Assembly (NCBI GenBank): GCA_964364175.1
Contig: CAYILR010000019.1
Location: 12,359-76,358, forward strand
Direction of reading: 5' to 3'
DNA from: CAYILR01 sp964364175
GTDB taxonomy: Bacteria; Bdellovibrionota; UBA1018
DNA length: 64,000 nt
Below the pieces are notes generated by a model. That model was not told the origin of the DNA. It ran no database searches and saw only the letters and a list, made by a program, of their open reading frames with translations. Numbering within the stretch: position 1 is the stretch's first letter; each line of letters opens with the position of its first letter. The position numbers and the translations under genes are program-made. Below, piece after piece: positions 16,859 to 25,127 of this stretch.

Positions 16859-17005
16859 ATGAAAAAGACGAAAAAATTGACGATTAAGATTAAAAAAGAA
16901 GAGCTGATGACGCGTCCGCGGTCCGAGATTTTGGATACGCGTAAGCATCGCGACAAGAGCAAGTATCGGCGTAAGGGAAAGCATCCTAAGAAGGGGCAGG
17001 ACTAG
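16859..17005 (+). CDS. Very small basic protein (48 residues), conserved-looking
   Basis: An ATG at 16859 opens 48 codons rich in Lys and Arg: MKKTKKLTIKIKKEELMTRP, then RSEILDTRKHRDKSKYRRKG and KHPKKGQD. GGTGGA lies 9 nt upstream. The arrangement of an R-P element followed by TRKHRDKSKYRRK resembles the short nucleic-acid-binding-like proteins found near housekeeping genes in many proteobacteria. About 45 percent of residues are basic, which suggests RNA or DNA binding. It is divergent from the acyl-CoA dehydrogenase (74-nt gap). Confidence 0.6.
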   Translation: MKKTKKLTIKIKKEELMTRPRSEILDTRKHRDKSKYRRKGKHPKKGQD

Positions 17006-17114
17006 GACGCGAAGGGAAGGACATACTTTGAGATCGTGCTCAGTGTATTCATCGAATTAATTTATAAAAGTGTGATGCATGTTTCAATAACGAAATATGC
17101 ATCACATTACTTTC

Positions 17115-17615
17115 TTATTGCTGTTGCCCACGAAAAAGAGTTTTTAGCTGATCCATCGTGTCCGCATAGCGAAATCCCTCTCCAAACGCAAACGAAGCAC
17201 TACCGAGCATGACTGCGCCACCACCCCACAAAAACGCTTTGTTGTGCGTTGCCAGATAACCCACATAGCTCCCTGCAAACAATGTTGCCGCCACGGCACT
17301 GATGATTTTTAGGCGGGTGCGATTTTTCTCCGCGTCGCTGGCCAAAAGATTGATTTTTCCCTCGTCAATTCCCCAGTTCTGAACCAGTGGCTCCGCTGGA
17401 TACCAAGTGCGAGGCTTGCTCTTGAATTGAACTTGCATGCGATCATTTCTAGGATCGAATGCAGATTGAGGTTCGATTCGCACGGACTCGACCTGATCTT
17501 GTGAATAGTCTGACCGCGTAGCGTACTCTTTTTTCCAAGGGGCGCTAGTTGCACACCCCACAAAAACACTCATCACAGAAATAAATACAGCCCAACGACT
17601 TAATACATAAATCAT
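17115..17615 (-). CDS. Putative lipoprotein with C-terminal membrane segments
   Basis: 166 residues starting at the ATG at 17613-17615. The signal sequence ends in a lipobox (VFVGC), so the cysteine near residue 20 should be lipidated. After a polar region of about 80 residues, two hydrophobic segments follow (IISAVAATLFAGSYVGYLAT and FLWGGGAVMLGSASFAFGEG). Lipoproteins with helical pairs often associate with envelope complexes; no family is recognised. It lies 21 nt downstream of the Cys-rich gene on the same strand, so co-expression is likely. Confidence 0.7.
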   Translation of the reverse strand: MIYVLSRWAVFISVMSVFVGCATSAPWKKEYATRSDYSQDQVESVRIEPQSAFDPRNDRMQVQFKSKPRTWYPAEPLVQNWGIDEGKINLLASDAEKNRTRLKIISAVAATLFAGSYVGYLATHNKAFLWGGGAVMLGSASFAFGEGFRYADTMDQLKTLFRGQQQ

Positions 17616-17636
17616 ATACAACTCGCTTTCTGTGAA

Positions 17637-17981
17637 TTAACAAATAATTCCGATAGCCTTGAGACAGGCATAAAAAAGAACCGTGCAGGCTGCGATGCAA
17701 ACCGGTGCGCCCAAGGTGCAGCCACTCGATGCACTCACGCATTGAAGGTAGCCGTATCCACAGGCTGCGGCTGCTCCACCTTTGAGAATCATTTCTGCGG
17801 GATCGCATTTTGAAAACGTGCCGCCCTCCAGATGCATCTGAAGATAAGGTTCAACAGATGAGGCTGGAACATCCACAAGCTGATTGCCAAAGGGAACTGT
17901 GATCATTTCATCAGCTCGTACTGAATGAATTGAACCGGTCGATAACGCCATTATAACTATGCTTAAAATACCTAATTTCAT
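17637..17981 (-). CDS. Small secreted cysteine-rich protein
   Basis: 114 residues from the ATG at 17981 (GTGGAG lies 7 nt upstream). The signal peptide is MKLGILSIVIMALSTGSIHS with cleavage near VRA-DE. The mature protein has an acidic N-terminal part, then a C-terminal 50 residues with nine cysteines in a hydrophobic, Gly/Ala-rich setting (AACGYGYLQCVSASSGC, then PVCIAACTVLFYACL and IIC at the very end). This could be a disulfide-locked membrane-active peptide or a coat-type protein. No named family is assigned. Confidence 0.65.
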   Translation of the reverse strand: MKLGILSIVIMALSTGSIHSVRADEMITVPFGNQLVDVPASSVEPYLQMHLEGGTFSKCDPAEMILKGGAAAACGYGYLQCVSASSGCTLGAPVCIAACTVLFYACLKAIGIIC

Positions 17982-18155
17982 TTTTACTCCACGACCGGTG
18001 ATGCTTTTGGGTAATTCCGCAGCTGAGGTCGCGAAGTTGCGTTGAGCAACTCTTGTGCCAGTGTTATTGGGCTTGAGAAAGACTATTGAGGAATAGACTG
18101 TAGGGAGATCCCCACTACGTTGTAGGGAAAACAAGAGAGTGTCTAGGCGAGATAT

Positions 18156-18743
18156 TTACAGTAAGTCGATGTAGACACCCACCGTGGGCAAAATTACGAA
18201 GTTGAAATCGTAAAGTCCGACCCTGGGTTCAAAGTAAAAATATTTAAATTCCAGTCCCGGCCGCAACAGCGCCATCGTGTCGAACTCGATCGTGCCGCCA
18301 CCTAACCAGGTCGGGGCGATGCCGACAGAAGCGCCGACATAGGCTTTGATTCGTGCGCCTGGGTTGAACAGATAGGTTGCTGTCCCCAGTATTGGCAGTG
18401 CAGTGATTTCTGCTGGGTTGTCGGTGGAGGCATCCCAGTGCAGAAACCCTGATTCAGCACCAAAGTGAAATCGAGAGCCTGGATCCTTGCGGTAGGTATA
18501 AGTTAGCGTTCCGCCCATTCCCAGGCTCCAGTTCAGAAAGCCTATGCTCGGGCCGACACTCAGGCGGTGGGTGGCGAAGGGCTCGGCTGCGCGGGCTGGC
18601 GGCTGAGTCACGATGAATAGGCTAGCGCACGCAAGCAGTAGGTGGCTCAGTTTGGATTTCGCGTTTGGCGAAATCTGAGGGGTCGAGAATGGTTTTCGAG
18701 GGGTCAGATTTCGCGTTTGGCGAAGTGTGGGTTGACTCTTCAT
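18156..18743 (-). CDS. Outer-membrane beta-barrel-like protein with repeat-derived N-terminus
   Basis: 195 residues. The hydrophobic signal core (LLLACASLFIVTQPPARA) is preceded by an unusually long 30-residue basic stretch encoded by the paired-hairpin element at 18655-18726. There is no alternative ATG, GTG or TTG between that stretch and the signal core. The mature part alternates short strands (RLSVGPSIGFLNWSLGMGG, YVGASVGIAPTWLGG and YFYFEPRVGLYDFNF), as in an eight-stranded barrel, and ends in a strand (GVYIDLL). The original start may have been replaced when the repeat inserted. Confidence 0.65.
   Translation of the reverse strand: MKSQPTLRQTRNLTPRKPFSTPQISPNAKSKLSHLLLACASLFIVTQPPARAAEPFATHRLSVGPSIGFLNWSLGMGGTLTYTYRKDPGSRFHFGAESGFLHWDASTDNPAEITALPILGTATYLFNPGARIKAYVGASVGIAPTWLGGGTIEFDTMALLRPGLEFKYFYFEPRVGLYDFNFVILPTVGVYIDLL
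18655..18675. repeat. Paired-hairpin family, locus 1, copy A
   Basis: Stem GATTTCGC/GCGAAATC (8 bp) with the 5-nt loop GTTTG (CAAAC on the minus strand). The centre is 52 nt from copy B. It lies inside the N-terminal codons of the beta-barrel-like gene. Confidence 0.85.
18707..18727. repeat. Paired-hairpin family, locus 1, copy B
   Basis: TTCGC-GTTTG-GCGAA at 18710-18724, with weaker flanking pairing. Together with copy A it forms a wider inverted repeat: GCGAAATCTGA (18668-18678) pairs with TCAGATTTCGC (18704-18714). Confidence 0.85.
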
Positions 18744-18781
18744 TCCCCAATTCTGTTATACCCACCCAAGAGAGGCAAGAT

Positions 18782-19477
18782 ATGATTCAAATCCGAAAAT
18801 CTAAAGAACGCGGCTATTTCGACCACGGCTGGCTCAAGAGCTTTCACACATTTTCGTTCAGCGAGTACTACGATCCGGAGTGGATGGGATTCAACCACCT
18901 GCGTGTGATCAACGAAGACTGGATCGAGGGCGGCGAGGGGTTTCCGACTCATCCTCATCGCGACATGGAAATCATCACCTACCCGATCGAGGGCGCGCTC
19001 GCGCACCGCGATTCCACCGGTGGAAACGGCGTGATCAAACCGGGCGAGATTCAGACGATGACGGCGGGAGCGGGGATCAGGCACTCCGAGTTCAACGGCC
19101 TCAAAGATCAGACGACGCATCTGTATCAGATTTGGATCATGCCCAACGAAAAAGGCTTGAAGCCCGCGTACGATCAGAAAGATTTTTTAAAAGAAATTGA
19201 ATCTGGTGAACCTGTGCTTTTGGTGTCACCCGATGCTGCGAATGGCTCCCTGCCGATTCACCAAGATGCGCGGCTTTGGGTTCGTCGGGTGAAGATCGGC
19301 GTGGAGTGGAAACTTCCGATCGCAAAAGGTCGCGCGGGTTGGATTCAGATCGTCAAAGGCGAGTTTCAGCTGGGCCAGCACAGCCTCAAAGCGGGAGATG
19401 CAGCAGGAATCGAAAACGAAAATCAGCTCGTGCTGAAATCTAACTCCGACGCCGAAGTTTTGGTTTTTGAGTTTTAG
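18782..19477 (+). CDS. Pirin family protein (quercetinase-like bicupin)
   Basis: 231 residues starting MIQIRKSKERGYFDHGWLKS with GAGG 8 nt upstream. The N-terminal cupin carries the metal-binding histidines in THPHRDMEII and AGAGIRHSEFN, as in YhhW-type pirins that dioxygenate quercetin in vitro. The C-terminal cupin (GWIQIVKGEFQLGQHSLKAG) lacks the ligands, as usual. The physiological role of bacterial pirins is uncertain and often regulatory. It is divergent from the barrel gene, with a 38-nt gap, so the two share one short promoter region. Confidence 0.93.
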   Translation: MIQIRKSKERGYFDHGWLKSFHTFSFSEYYDPEWMGFNHLRVINEDWIEGGEGFPTHPHRDMEIITYPIEGALAHRDSTGGNGVIKPGEIQTMTAGAGIRHSEFNGLKDQTTHLYQIWIMPNEKGLKPAYDQKDFLKEIESGEPVLLVSPDAANGSLPIHQDARLWVRRVKIGVEWKLPIAKGRAGWIQIVKGEFQLGQHSLKAGDAAGIENENQLVLKSNSDAEVLVFEF

Positions 19478-19497
19478 TCGGATAAAATAAAGGTCGT

Positions 19498-19530
19498 ATA
19501 CTTTATAATAATTGATTTATTATAAAGTAT
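19498..19530. repeat. 14-bp AT-rich palindrome plus third half-site
   Basis: ATACTTTATAATAA (19498-19511) and TTATTATAAAGTAT (19517-19530) pair perfectly around the 5-nt loop TTGAT. A further partial copy, ACTTTATAATA, begins at about 19540. It lies between the convergent pirin and NUDIX genes. No G-C pairs sit at the base and no T-run follows, so this is not an ordinary terminator. Confidence 0.8.
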
Positions 19531-19552
19531 GGATAACGGACTTTATAATATT

Positions 19553-19996
19553 TTACTCAAAATAAGCAGGCGTTTCTGGCGCGCGCTGTTTTTTAAATCC
19601 AAACCGAATTCGAATCTCATGACCGTCGGAGAGCGGTGGCAACTCGGATTCTGAAAACCAGCCGATGGCTTCACTCTCTTCCGAGGTTTTTGCTGTACCG
19701 TCGATGATTTTGGCTCGGAAAAATAAGTGGCAAATCTCGTTTTCTTTCCAAGGATAATTTATATAAGGATATTTTTTGGAGCTAAAAACTCCCAAAAGCT
19801 CAGTCACCTGAACGCGATATCCAGACTCTTCCCAACATTCACGCTCGGCACATTCTTGCGGAGTTTCGCCGAGGTTTTGTGCGCCACCGGGCATTGCCCA
19901 AAAATGATTGTCGGATCTCCGAATCAAAAGAACTTGGTTTTGAGCGTTCAATATAAAGACATCACAACCCACCAGTGGGGTTACGGGTTTTGGCAT
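19553..19996 (-). CDS. NUDIX hydrolase
   Basis: 147 residues. The full Nudix box is present (GAQNLGETPQECAERECWEE continuing SGY), supplying the metal-binding glutamates that hydrolyse nucleoside-diphosphate-linked substrates. The start MPKPVTPLVGCDVFILN fits the family. It lies 9 nt downstream of fadA on the same strand and is probably read through from the fad operon. Substrate unknown; the sequence is closest in style to general ADP-ribose or dNTP cleaners. Confidence 0.92.
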   Translation of the reverse strand: MPKPVTPLVGCDVFILNAQNQVLLIRRSDNHFWAMPGGAQNLGETPQECAERECWEESGYRVQVTELLGVFSSKKYPYINYPWKENEICHLFFRAKIIDGTAKTSEESEAIGWFSESELPPLSDGHEIRIRFGFKKQRAPETPAYFE

Positions 19997-20005
19997 TGGA
20001 CTGGA

Positions 20006-21178
20006 TTAAGAGATGCGTTCAAACACAGTCGCGACGCCTTGGCCCATCCCAATGCACATAGTTGCCACGCCAGTGCGTGCGTTCTTGGCTTCCATCAAGT
20101 GCATCAAGGTACCCACGATCCGTGAGCCAGAACATCCCAGCGGATGCCCAAGAGCAATCGCACCACCGTTCAGGTTGATCTTCGAATCCATCACATCCAG
20201 CAAGCCCAGGTCTTTGATCACAGGCAAGGATTGCGCGGCGAAGGCTTCGTTCAATTCGAACAAATCAATGTCCTTAACTTCCATTCCAGCGCGCTTGAGA
20301 GCTTTCTTCACCGCAGGAACCGGGCCATAACCCATGATCGAGGGATCGCAGCCAGCAGAGGCCATCGACTTGATGCGTGCCATGGGTTTCAGTCCCAAGC
20401 TCTTCGCACGATCTGCAGACATTACGAGCAACGCACTGGCGCCGTCGGACAACGCAGACGAATTCCCTGCAGTCACAGTTCCGTTCTTAGGATCAAAAAC
20501 AGGTTTCAACTTGGCCATTCCTTCCAGACTTGCGTCCGTACGAATGACTTCGTCAAAATCAAAAGACTTCAAAAATCCATTATCGTCGTGACCTTCCAAC
20601 GCCACGATTTCTTTTTTGAATCGACCTTGTTGAGTCGCCTCAGTCGCGCGTTGGTGCGAACGCAGAGCAAATTTGTCCTGCTGCTCGCGAGTAATTCCAT
20701 GCATCTTGCCCAGCAACTCAGCCGTCAAGCCCATGCTCCCCGCAGCCTTCGCCATCGTGCGGCTCAGCTTGGGGTTCAGGTCAGTCCCGTGAGTCATCGG
20801 CACGTGGCCCATGTGCTCGACGCCACCGACGACAAACAAATCACCGTTTCCGCTTTGGATCGCCATCGCAGCCATGTGCAGCGCCGTCATCGACGAACCA
20901 CACAGGCGATTTACGGTCTGAGCGCTCACAGTATTCGGAATCGCAGTCTGCAACATCGCAAATCGTGCGACGTTATAGCCTTGCTCGAGAGTCTGTTGCA
21001 CGCAGCCCCAGATCACGTCTTCGATCTCGGCAGGGTTTACGCCCGGATTGCGCTTGAGCAATCCATTGATTACCGCCGCCGACAATTCGTCCGCGCGAAC
21101 GTTGCGAAACATTCCGGCTTTGGATCGGCCCATCGGGGTTCTGACTGCGTCGACAATGACAGCTTCGTTGTTGCTCAT
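20006..21178 (-). CDS. fadA: Acetyl-CoA C-acyltransferase (3-ketoacyl-CoA thiolase)
   Basis: A 390-residue thiolase. The acyl-enzyme cysteine is in VNRLCGSSMTALHMA, the catalytic histidine in GGAIALGHPLGCSGSR, and the second cysteine in MCIGMGQGVA near the C-terminus. It makes an ATGA overlap with the fadB-like gene, so both subunits of the trifunctional complex are translated together. It carries out the last step of fatty-acid beta-oxidation. Length and motifs are normal. Confidence 0.96.
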   Translation of the reverse strand: MSNNEAVIVDAVRTPMGRSKAGMFRNVRADELSAAVINGLLKRNPGVNPAEIEDVIWGCVQQTLEQGYNVARFAMLQTAIPNTVSAQTVNRLCGSSMTALHMAAMAIQSGNGDLFVVGGVEHMGHVPMTHGTDLNPKLSRTMAKAAGSMGLTAELLGKMHGITREQQDKFALRSHQRATEATQQGRFKKEIVALEGHDDNGFLKSFDFDEVIRTDASLEGMAKLKPVFDPKNGTVTAGNSSALSDGASALLVMSADRAKSLGLKPMARIKSMASAGCDPSIMGYGPVPAVKKALKRAGMEVKDIDLFELNEAFAAQSLPVIKDLGLLDVMDSKINLNGGAIALGHPLGCSGSRIVGTLMHLMEAKNARTGVATMCIGMGQGVATVFERIS

Positions 21179-23337
21179 ACGTAAAATCCTTTCCCGCTTT
21201 TCGCCATTTCGCGAATTTGAGCGGTGGGTTCGTACATTTTGCCGAGGCTTGAATACTTCTCGGCAGTTTCAATGATTTTTTTGGCGCCGACTGAATCGGT
21301 GTATCGCATTGCACCTCCGCGGAAGGGAGGGAATCCCAATCCGTAGATCAACGAGATATCGACTTCGGTCGGTGATGCGACGATTTTTTCTTCCAAGCAG
21401 CGTGAACATTCAAAAATCATCGGCAACATCATTCGGTCGATGATCTCTTGGTCTGTGTGCTCTTTTTGTGACTCGACTCCGGGTTTCAGAATATCCAAAA
21501 CCTCTGGGCCGATCGCTTTGACGGGTTTGCCTTTCGGATCCTTCGTGTAGTTGTAGAATCCTTTGCCATTTTTCTGCCCAAAACGCTGAGCCTTGTACTG
21601 AAGCTCAATCACGCTGGTGAATTTTTGCTGCATGCGATCGGGGAATCCTTCCGCCATCACCGCTTGTGCGTGCACAGCCGTGTCGATTCCGACGACGTCG
21701 AGCAAGTACGCAGGACCCATAGGCCAACCAAATTTCTCCATGATCTTGTCGACGCGCTGGAAATCAGCTCCCTCGCGCATCAGCATTGAGAATCCGCCGA
21801 AGTACGGGAACAAGACGCGATTCACTAAGAACCCAGGGCAGTCATTGACGACCACCGGAGTTTTGCCCATCGCTGCGGCATAAGCCACAGTCGTAGCCAC
21901 AGCCTTCTCAGAGGATTTCTCCCCGCGAATCACTTCCACCAATTGCATTCTATGAACAGGGTTGAAAAAGTGCATTCCCGCGAAATTCTCGGGATGTTTC
22001 AAAGCGCGAGCCAAGCGAGAAATCGAAATCGTCGAAGTATTGCTCGTGATAATCGCGCCGGGTTTTACTTTGGTTTCGAGTTCCGCCAAAACAGTCGATT
22101 TGATTTTCTCGTTCTCAACGACCGCCTCGACCACGATATCGACTTCCTTCAATTCATCAAACGAAAGCGTCGCGCGAATCATCGACAGAGTCTCCGCCAT
22201 TTTTGCAGGAGTCGACTTGCCACGCTCGACGTTTTTCGCCAGCAGCTTGGAAGCCTCGCTCAAACCCAGAGCCAAAGCGGGTTCACGAATATCTTTCATC
22301 ACCGCAGGAATTTTGCTGACCACGGATTGGTAAGCAATCCCGCCACCCATGATTCCAGCGCCGAGAACTCCTACGCTCTTCACAGGAGCTGCATTCGGAG
22401 CGGCTTTCTTCGCCAATTTTTTCAGATACTGATCACCGAGGAACAAACTCACCAACGACATCGCCGCCGGTGTTTTGGTGATCTCAGCAAATCCTTCGGC
22501 TTCGATTTTCATCGCTTCGTCGCGAGTCAAGCGCGCGCCTTTTTCCATCACTTTGATCGCTGCTACAGGAGCCGGATAATTTGGGCCCGCTTGCGCGCCG
22601 ATGAAGGCTTTGCAAGTTTCAAAAGCCATCATGCTCTCAGTTTTGTTCAGAGTCAGAGGCGAAGTTTTCATTTTGTTGCGAGCCTTCCAATCCAACTTGC
22701 CCGCATTGGCGTCCGCCAGCAAAGTCTCACCCGCTTCACTCAGTTTATCGAGAGCAACGACAGCATCGACCGCGCCAACTTTCAGCGCTTCCTCAGAGCT
22801 ATAGTGTTTTCCACTCGCAATCCACTCAGCAGCCGTGTCCACGCCACAGAGACGAGGTAGGCGAACCGTGCCACCCCAACCTGGGAAAATTCCCAATTTA
22901 GTTTCGGGCAATCCGATTTTGGATTTTGCAGCTGCAATTCGGTAAGTCGTCGCGAGAGCAATCTCAAATCCACCGCCCAACGAAAATCCCTTGATCAAAG
23001 TGACCGAAGGAACCGGCAGATCTTCCATCTTTGAAAACAAAGTTTGAATTTCGCTGATCCAAGCCGTGAGCACGGTGTTTTCTTTTTTGAAGTGTTCGAC
23101 AAACTCAGGAATATTCGCGCCGAGAATGAAAGCATCCTTCGCGCTCGAGAGAATCAAACCCTTGAGCGACGAATCGCTTTGAACCTTCTCAAAAGCCGTC
23201 CGAAAATCCGCCAGCATCTTCGCGCTGAAAGTGTTTACCGATTCACCTTTGCAATCAAAAACGATTTCGTGAAAACCCTGAGGTGTTTTGACGAGTTGAA
23301 CGCAAGGACCATCATACAAAGTTTGAGAATTTGCCAT
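21175..23337 (-). CDS. fadB: Fatty-acid oxidation complex alpha subunit (enoyl-CoA hydratase/3-hydroxyacyl-CoA dehydrogenase)
   Basis: 720 residues. An N-terminal crotonase domain (FSLGGGFEIALATTYRIAA with the oxyanion hole, then GLPETKLGIFPGWGGTVRLP) is joined to an NAD-binding dehydrogenase (VGVLGAGIMGGGIAYQ, then FAGMHFFNPVHRMQLVEVI with the catalytic His) and two C-terminal helical domains. It does the hydratase and dehydrogenase steps of beta-oxidation, and the coupled thiolase finishes the cycle. FadB versus FadJ cannot be settled here. Its start faces a 70-nt gap to the tail-fibre-like gene. Confidence 0.96.
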   Translation of the reverse strand: MANSQTLYDGPCVQLVKTPQGFHEIVFDCKGESVNTFSAKMLADFRTAFEKVQSDSSLKGLILSSAKDAFILGANIPEFVEHFKKENTVLTAWISEIQTLFSKMEDLPVPSVTLIKGFSLGGGFEIALATTYRIAAAKSKIGLPETKLGIFPGWGGTVRLPRLCGVDTAAEWIASGKHYSSEEALKVGAVDAVVALDKLSEAGETLLADANAGKLDWKARNKMKTSPLTLNKTESMMAFETCKAFIGAQAGPNYPAPVAAIKVMEKGARLTRDEAMKIEAEGFAEITKTPAAMSLVSLFLGDQYLKKLAKKAAPNAAPVKSVGVLGAGIMGGGIAYQSVVSKIPAVMKDIREPALALGLSEASKLLAKNVERGKSTPAKMAETLSMIRATLSFDELKEVDIVVEAVVENEKIKSTVLAELETKVKPGAIITSNTSTISISRLARALKHPENFAGMHFFNPVHRMQLVEVIRGEKSSEKAVATTVAYAAAMGKTPVVVNDCPGFLVNRVLFPYFGGFSMLMREGADFQRVDKIMEKFGWPMGPAYLLDVVGIDTAVHAQAVMAEGFPDRMQQKFTSVIELQYKAQRFGQKNGKGFYNYTKDPKGKPVKAIGPEVLDILKPGVESQKEHTDQEIIDRMMLPMIFECSRCLEEKIVASPTEVDISLIYGLGFPPFRGGAMRYTDSVGAKKIIETAEKYSSLGKMYEPTAQIREMAKSGKGFYV

Positions 23338-23407
23338 GTGTGCAAACGTCTTTCATGGCGGGGGGGAATGCAAGAGGAAAAGCATTATCTCAGAGCATCA
23401 ATTTTGA

Positions 23408-24894
23408 CTAGAGTCGGTCGCGGGTATCGAACCAACCGACTGGAATAATAAGAAATGCGCTCAATCCCTGGTCGGCTCTCACAGCGATTTTGCTCAGCGA
23501 ACTGACCATGACGTCCAGGGTGCAGTCCACCGTTTTGGCGTTATTAAAAGCCTGATCATACCATCCACAATTGTAGGCGACAGGAGTATGATCAACGGGA
23601 TACGCAGTAAATCTAATCGATGTACTGGTGTTGGTGTTATTCGCCCTAAAAATAAATCTTCCGATGGTGCTCGGGGGGATAGAAACCGTTGGCATGAGTG
23701 GGGGAGACGTAGCTGTATCGATAGTAGCTCCACCTATTCCACAGGTTCCAGCAGTTCCTGGTAAATCACAATCACTCGCAAGCACTACATATTCAAAGTA
23801 ATCGCCTCTCTGAACGAAATTACGAATACTGCCGGCACCATCCGTTCTGATCGTACCGACGCGGCGTTTCTTGGTCCAAAGCACAGTTGGCATGGTGGGA
23901 GCAGTAGCGCTAGTCGAAAGCAAAACATCTGTTTCATTGGTGCTCGGTTTTCCGATCAAAAATACATAATACCAAGTACTGGCAGCAACAGCACCTGAAT
24001 CAAGTGCTCCTCCTGCTGTACCAGCACTCCAAGCACCAGTGGTTTTTGTCCAAGCTGAAGTTAAACTTAAATCCATTCCACTGCTCCAGGTCGCATCATC
24101 CGAGCGCGCCGAGCCAATGGCTATTCCGATGGTGGTCGCATTGCTGTACGACAGTGTTGTTGCCCACAAGTGGCCCGGGGGATAAATTCCGGTGCTTGCA
24201 GAAACAGCAAGTGAACCATTCACGGTCAGGGTTCCGTTGATCGTCATTCCTCCAAACGTGGGTGTCGAAGTAGTATTGATGTCTTGAGGACCCGAAAGAG
24301 TGATAGTTCCCGCTCCATTGGTGACAGTCACCCGGTCGGTGTCACCGGAGGTAAAATGCTGGTCTGGTTGGCAGTTGCTGTTAAAGTAGCAGGAACCCAA
24401 GTGCCAGCTGTGTTGTTAAAAACCAAAGTTTGCCCTGCAGCAGAACCAGCGGCACTCACTGAGTTGCCTCGAATAGATGTAGCATCTGCGGCTCCTACCA
24501 CAGTGAGGGGAGTCCATTTAGAAGTAGCAGAATTCCATCCCAGGACTTGGTTGTTCGTGATTGAACTGAGAGCGCTAGCATTAACTTCGAGTCCAGCAAC
24601 ATAACTGTCCGAATAAGTTTTAGTCGCCGCATGAAGTCCTGACGAAGGAGCTCCCGAAAGAACCAATGCCCCACTCATCGTTCCTCCGGCCAGAGGTAAA
24701 TAAGCTTGTGAGAGCTTAGCAGGAGTCACTGCTGCATCTTTAATTTTAGCAGTCGTCACTGAGTCATCAGCCGGTTCGCTGCTGCTCGCTTCAGAGGTGA
24801 GTCCATTGTCGTCGATAGCAGGACGGCAGGCCGAAACGGCGCACACCATCGCAATCAGCATAGATGAAAATTTAAACCAACGTACTGCGTTCAT
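23408..24894 (-). pseudogene. Tail-fibre-like repeat lipoprotein, frameshifted
   Basis: Two reading frames make one protein. The N-terminal 188 residues (24328-24894) begin with a lipoprotein signal (LIAMVCAVSAC) and carry the tail-fibre pattern VTTAKIKDAAVTPAKLSQAY and LPLAGGTMSGALVLSG. The second frame (from about 24355 down to 23408) continues it with GDTDRVTVTNGAGTITLSGP and STPTFGGMTINGTLTVNG, then about 250 residues of beta-rich domain. The break is in an A/T-run at 24351-24356; one added base would join the frames as TSILTSGDTD. It could be a real disruption or a sequencing error. Related surface lipoproteins are common in Bdellovibrio-type genomes. Confidence 0.8.
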
Positions 24895-25060
24895 AACACT
24901 ATCATTATAGCGTCAATTTATGAGTTAAATTGTTAAATAATAAAAGTTAATTTTTTCTGAATTAACAATTATGGCATTTAAAAATGCCTATGAATCCAAG
25001 TTGCGTCTTTGGTGTGATCTACAGACTTATTGGATCGAGACCGTAAATTTATAATTATGT

Positions 25061-25080
25061 TATGTCATATTATGTCATAT
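25061..25080. repeat. Tandem 10-bp repeat TATGTCATAT x2
   Basis: Two perfect direct copies of TATGTCATAT (25061-25070 and 25071-25080) lie just upstream of the -35 box of the DUF4258 promoter. Each unit contains TGTCATA, and an inverted TATGACA recurs at 25096-25102. This is a plausible regulator-binding cluster. Confidence 0.6.
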
Positions 25081-25086
25081 TTAAAA

Positions 25087-25116
25087 TTGACAAATTATGA
25101 CAGTCTAAGGTAGACT
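25087..25116 (+). promoter_or_regulatory. Promoter of the DUF4258/DUF2283 pair
   Basis: TTGACA (25087-25092) and TAGACT (25111-25116) are separated by 18 nt. Transcription would begin near 25123, only about 5 nt before the ATG at 25128, and no ribosome binding site is visible. The mRNA is probably leaderless or nearly so. Confidence 0.55.
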
Positions 25117-25120
25117 TAGA
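25104..25120. promoter_or_regulatory. Operator-like palindrome over the -10 box
   Basis: TCTAAG (25104-25109) and CTTAGA (25115-25120) are inverted repeats around GTAGA and cover the -10 hexamer. The downstream gene encodes a helix-turn-helix protein that could bind here, which is the usual autoregulation layout of toxin-antitoxin operons. Confidence 0.5.
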
Positions 25121-25127
25121 TTCGTAG

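Noticed and set aside
19498..19530. Intrinsic terminator between pirin and NUDIX
   Set aside because: The stem has almost no G-C pairs and no T-run; stability would be too low.
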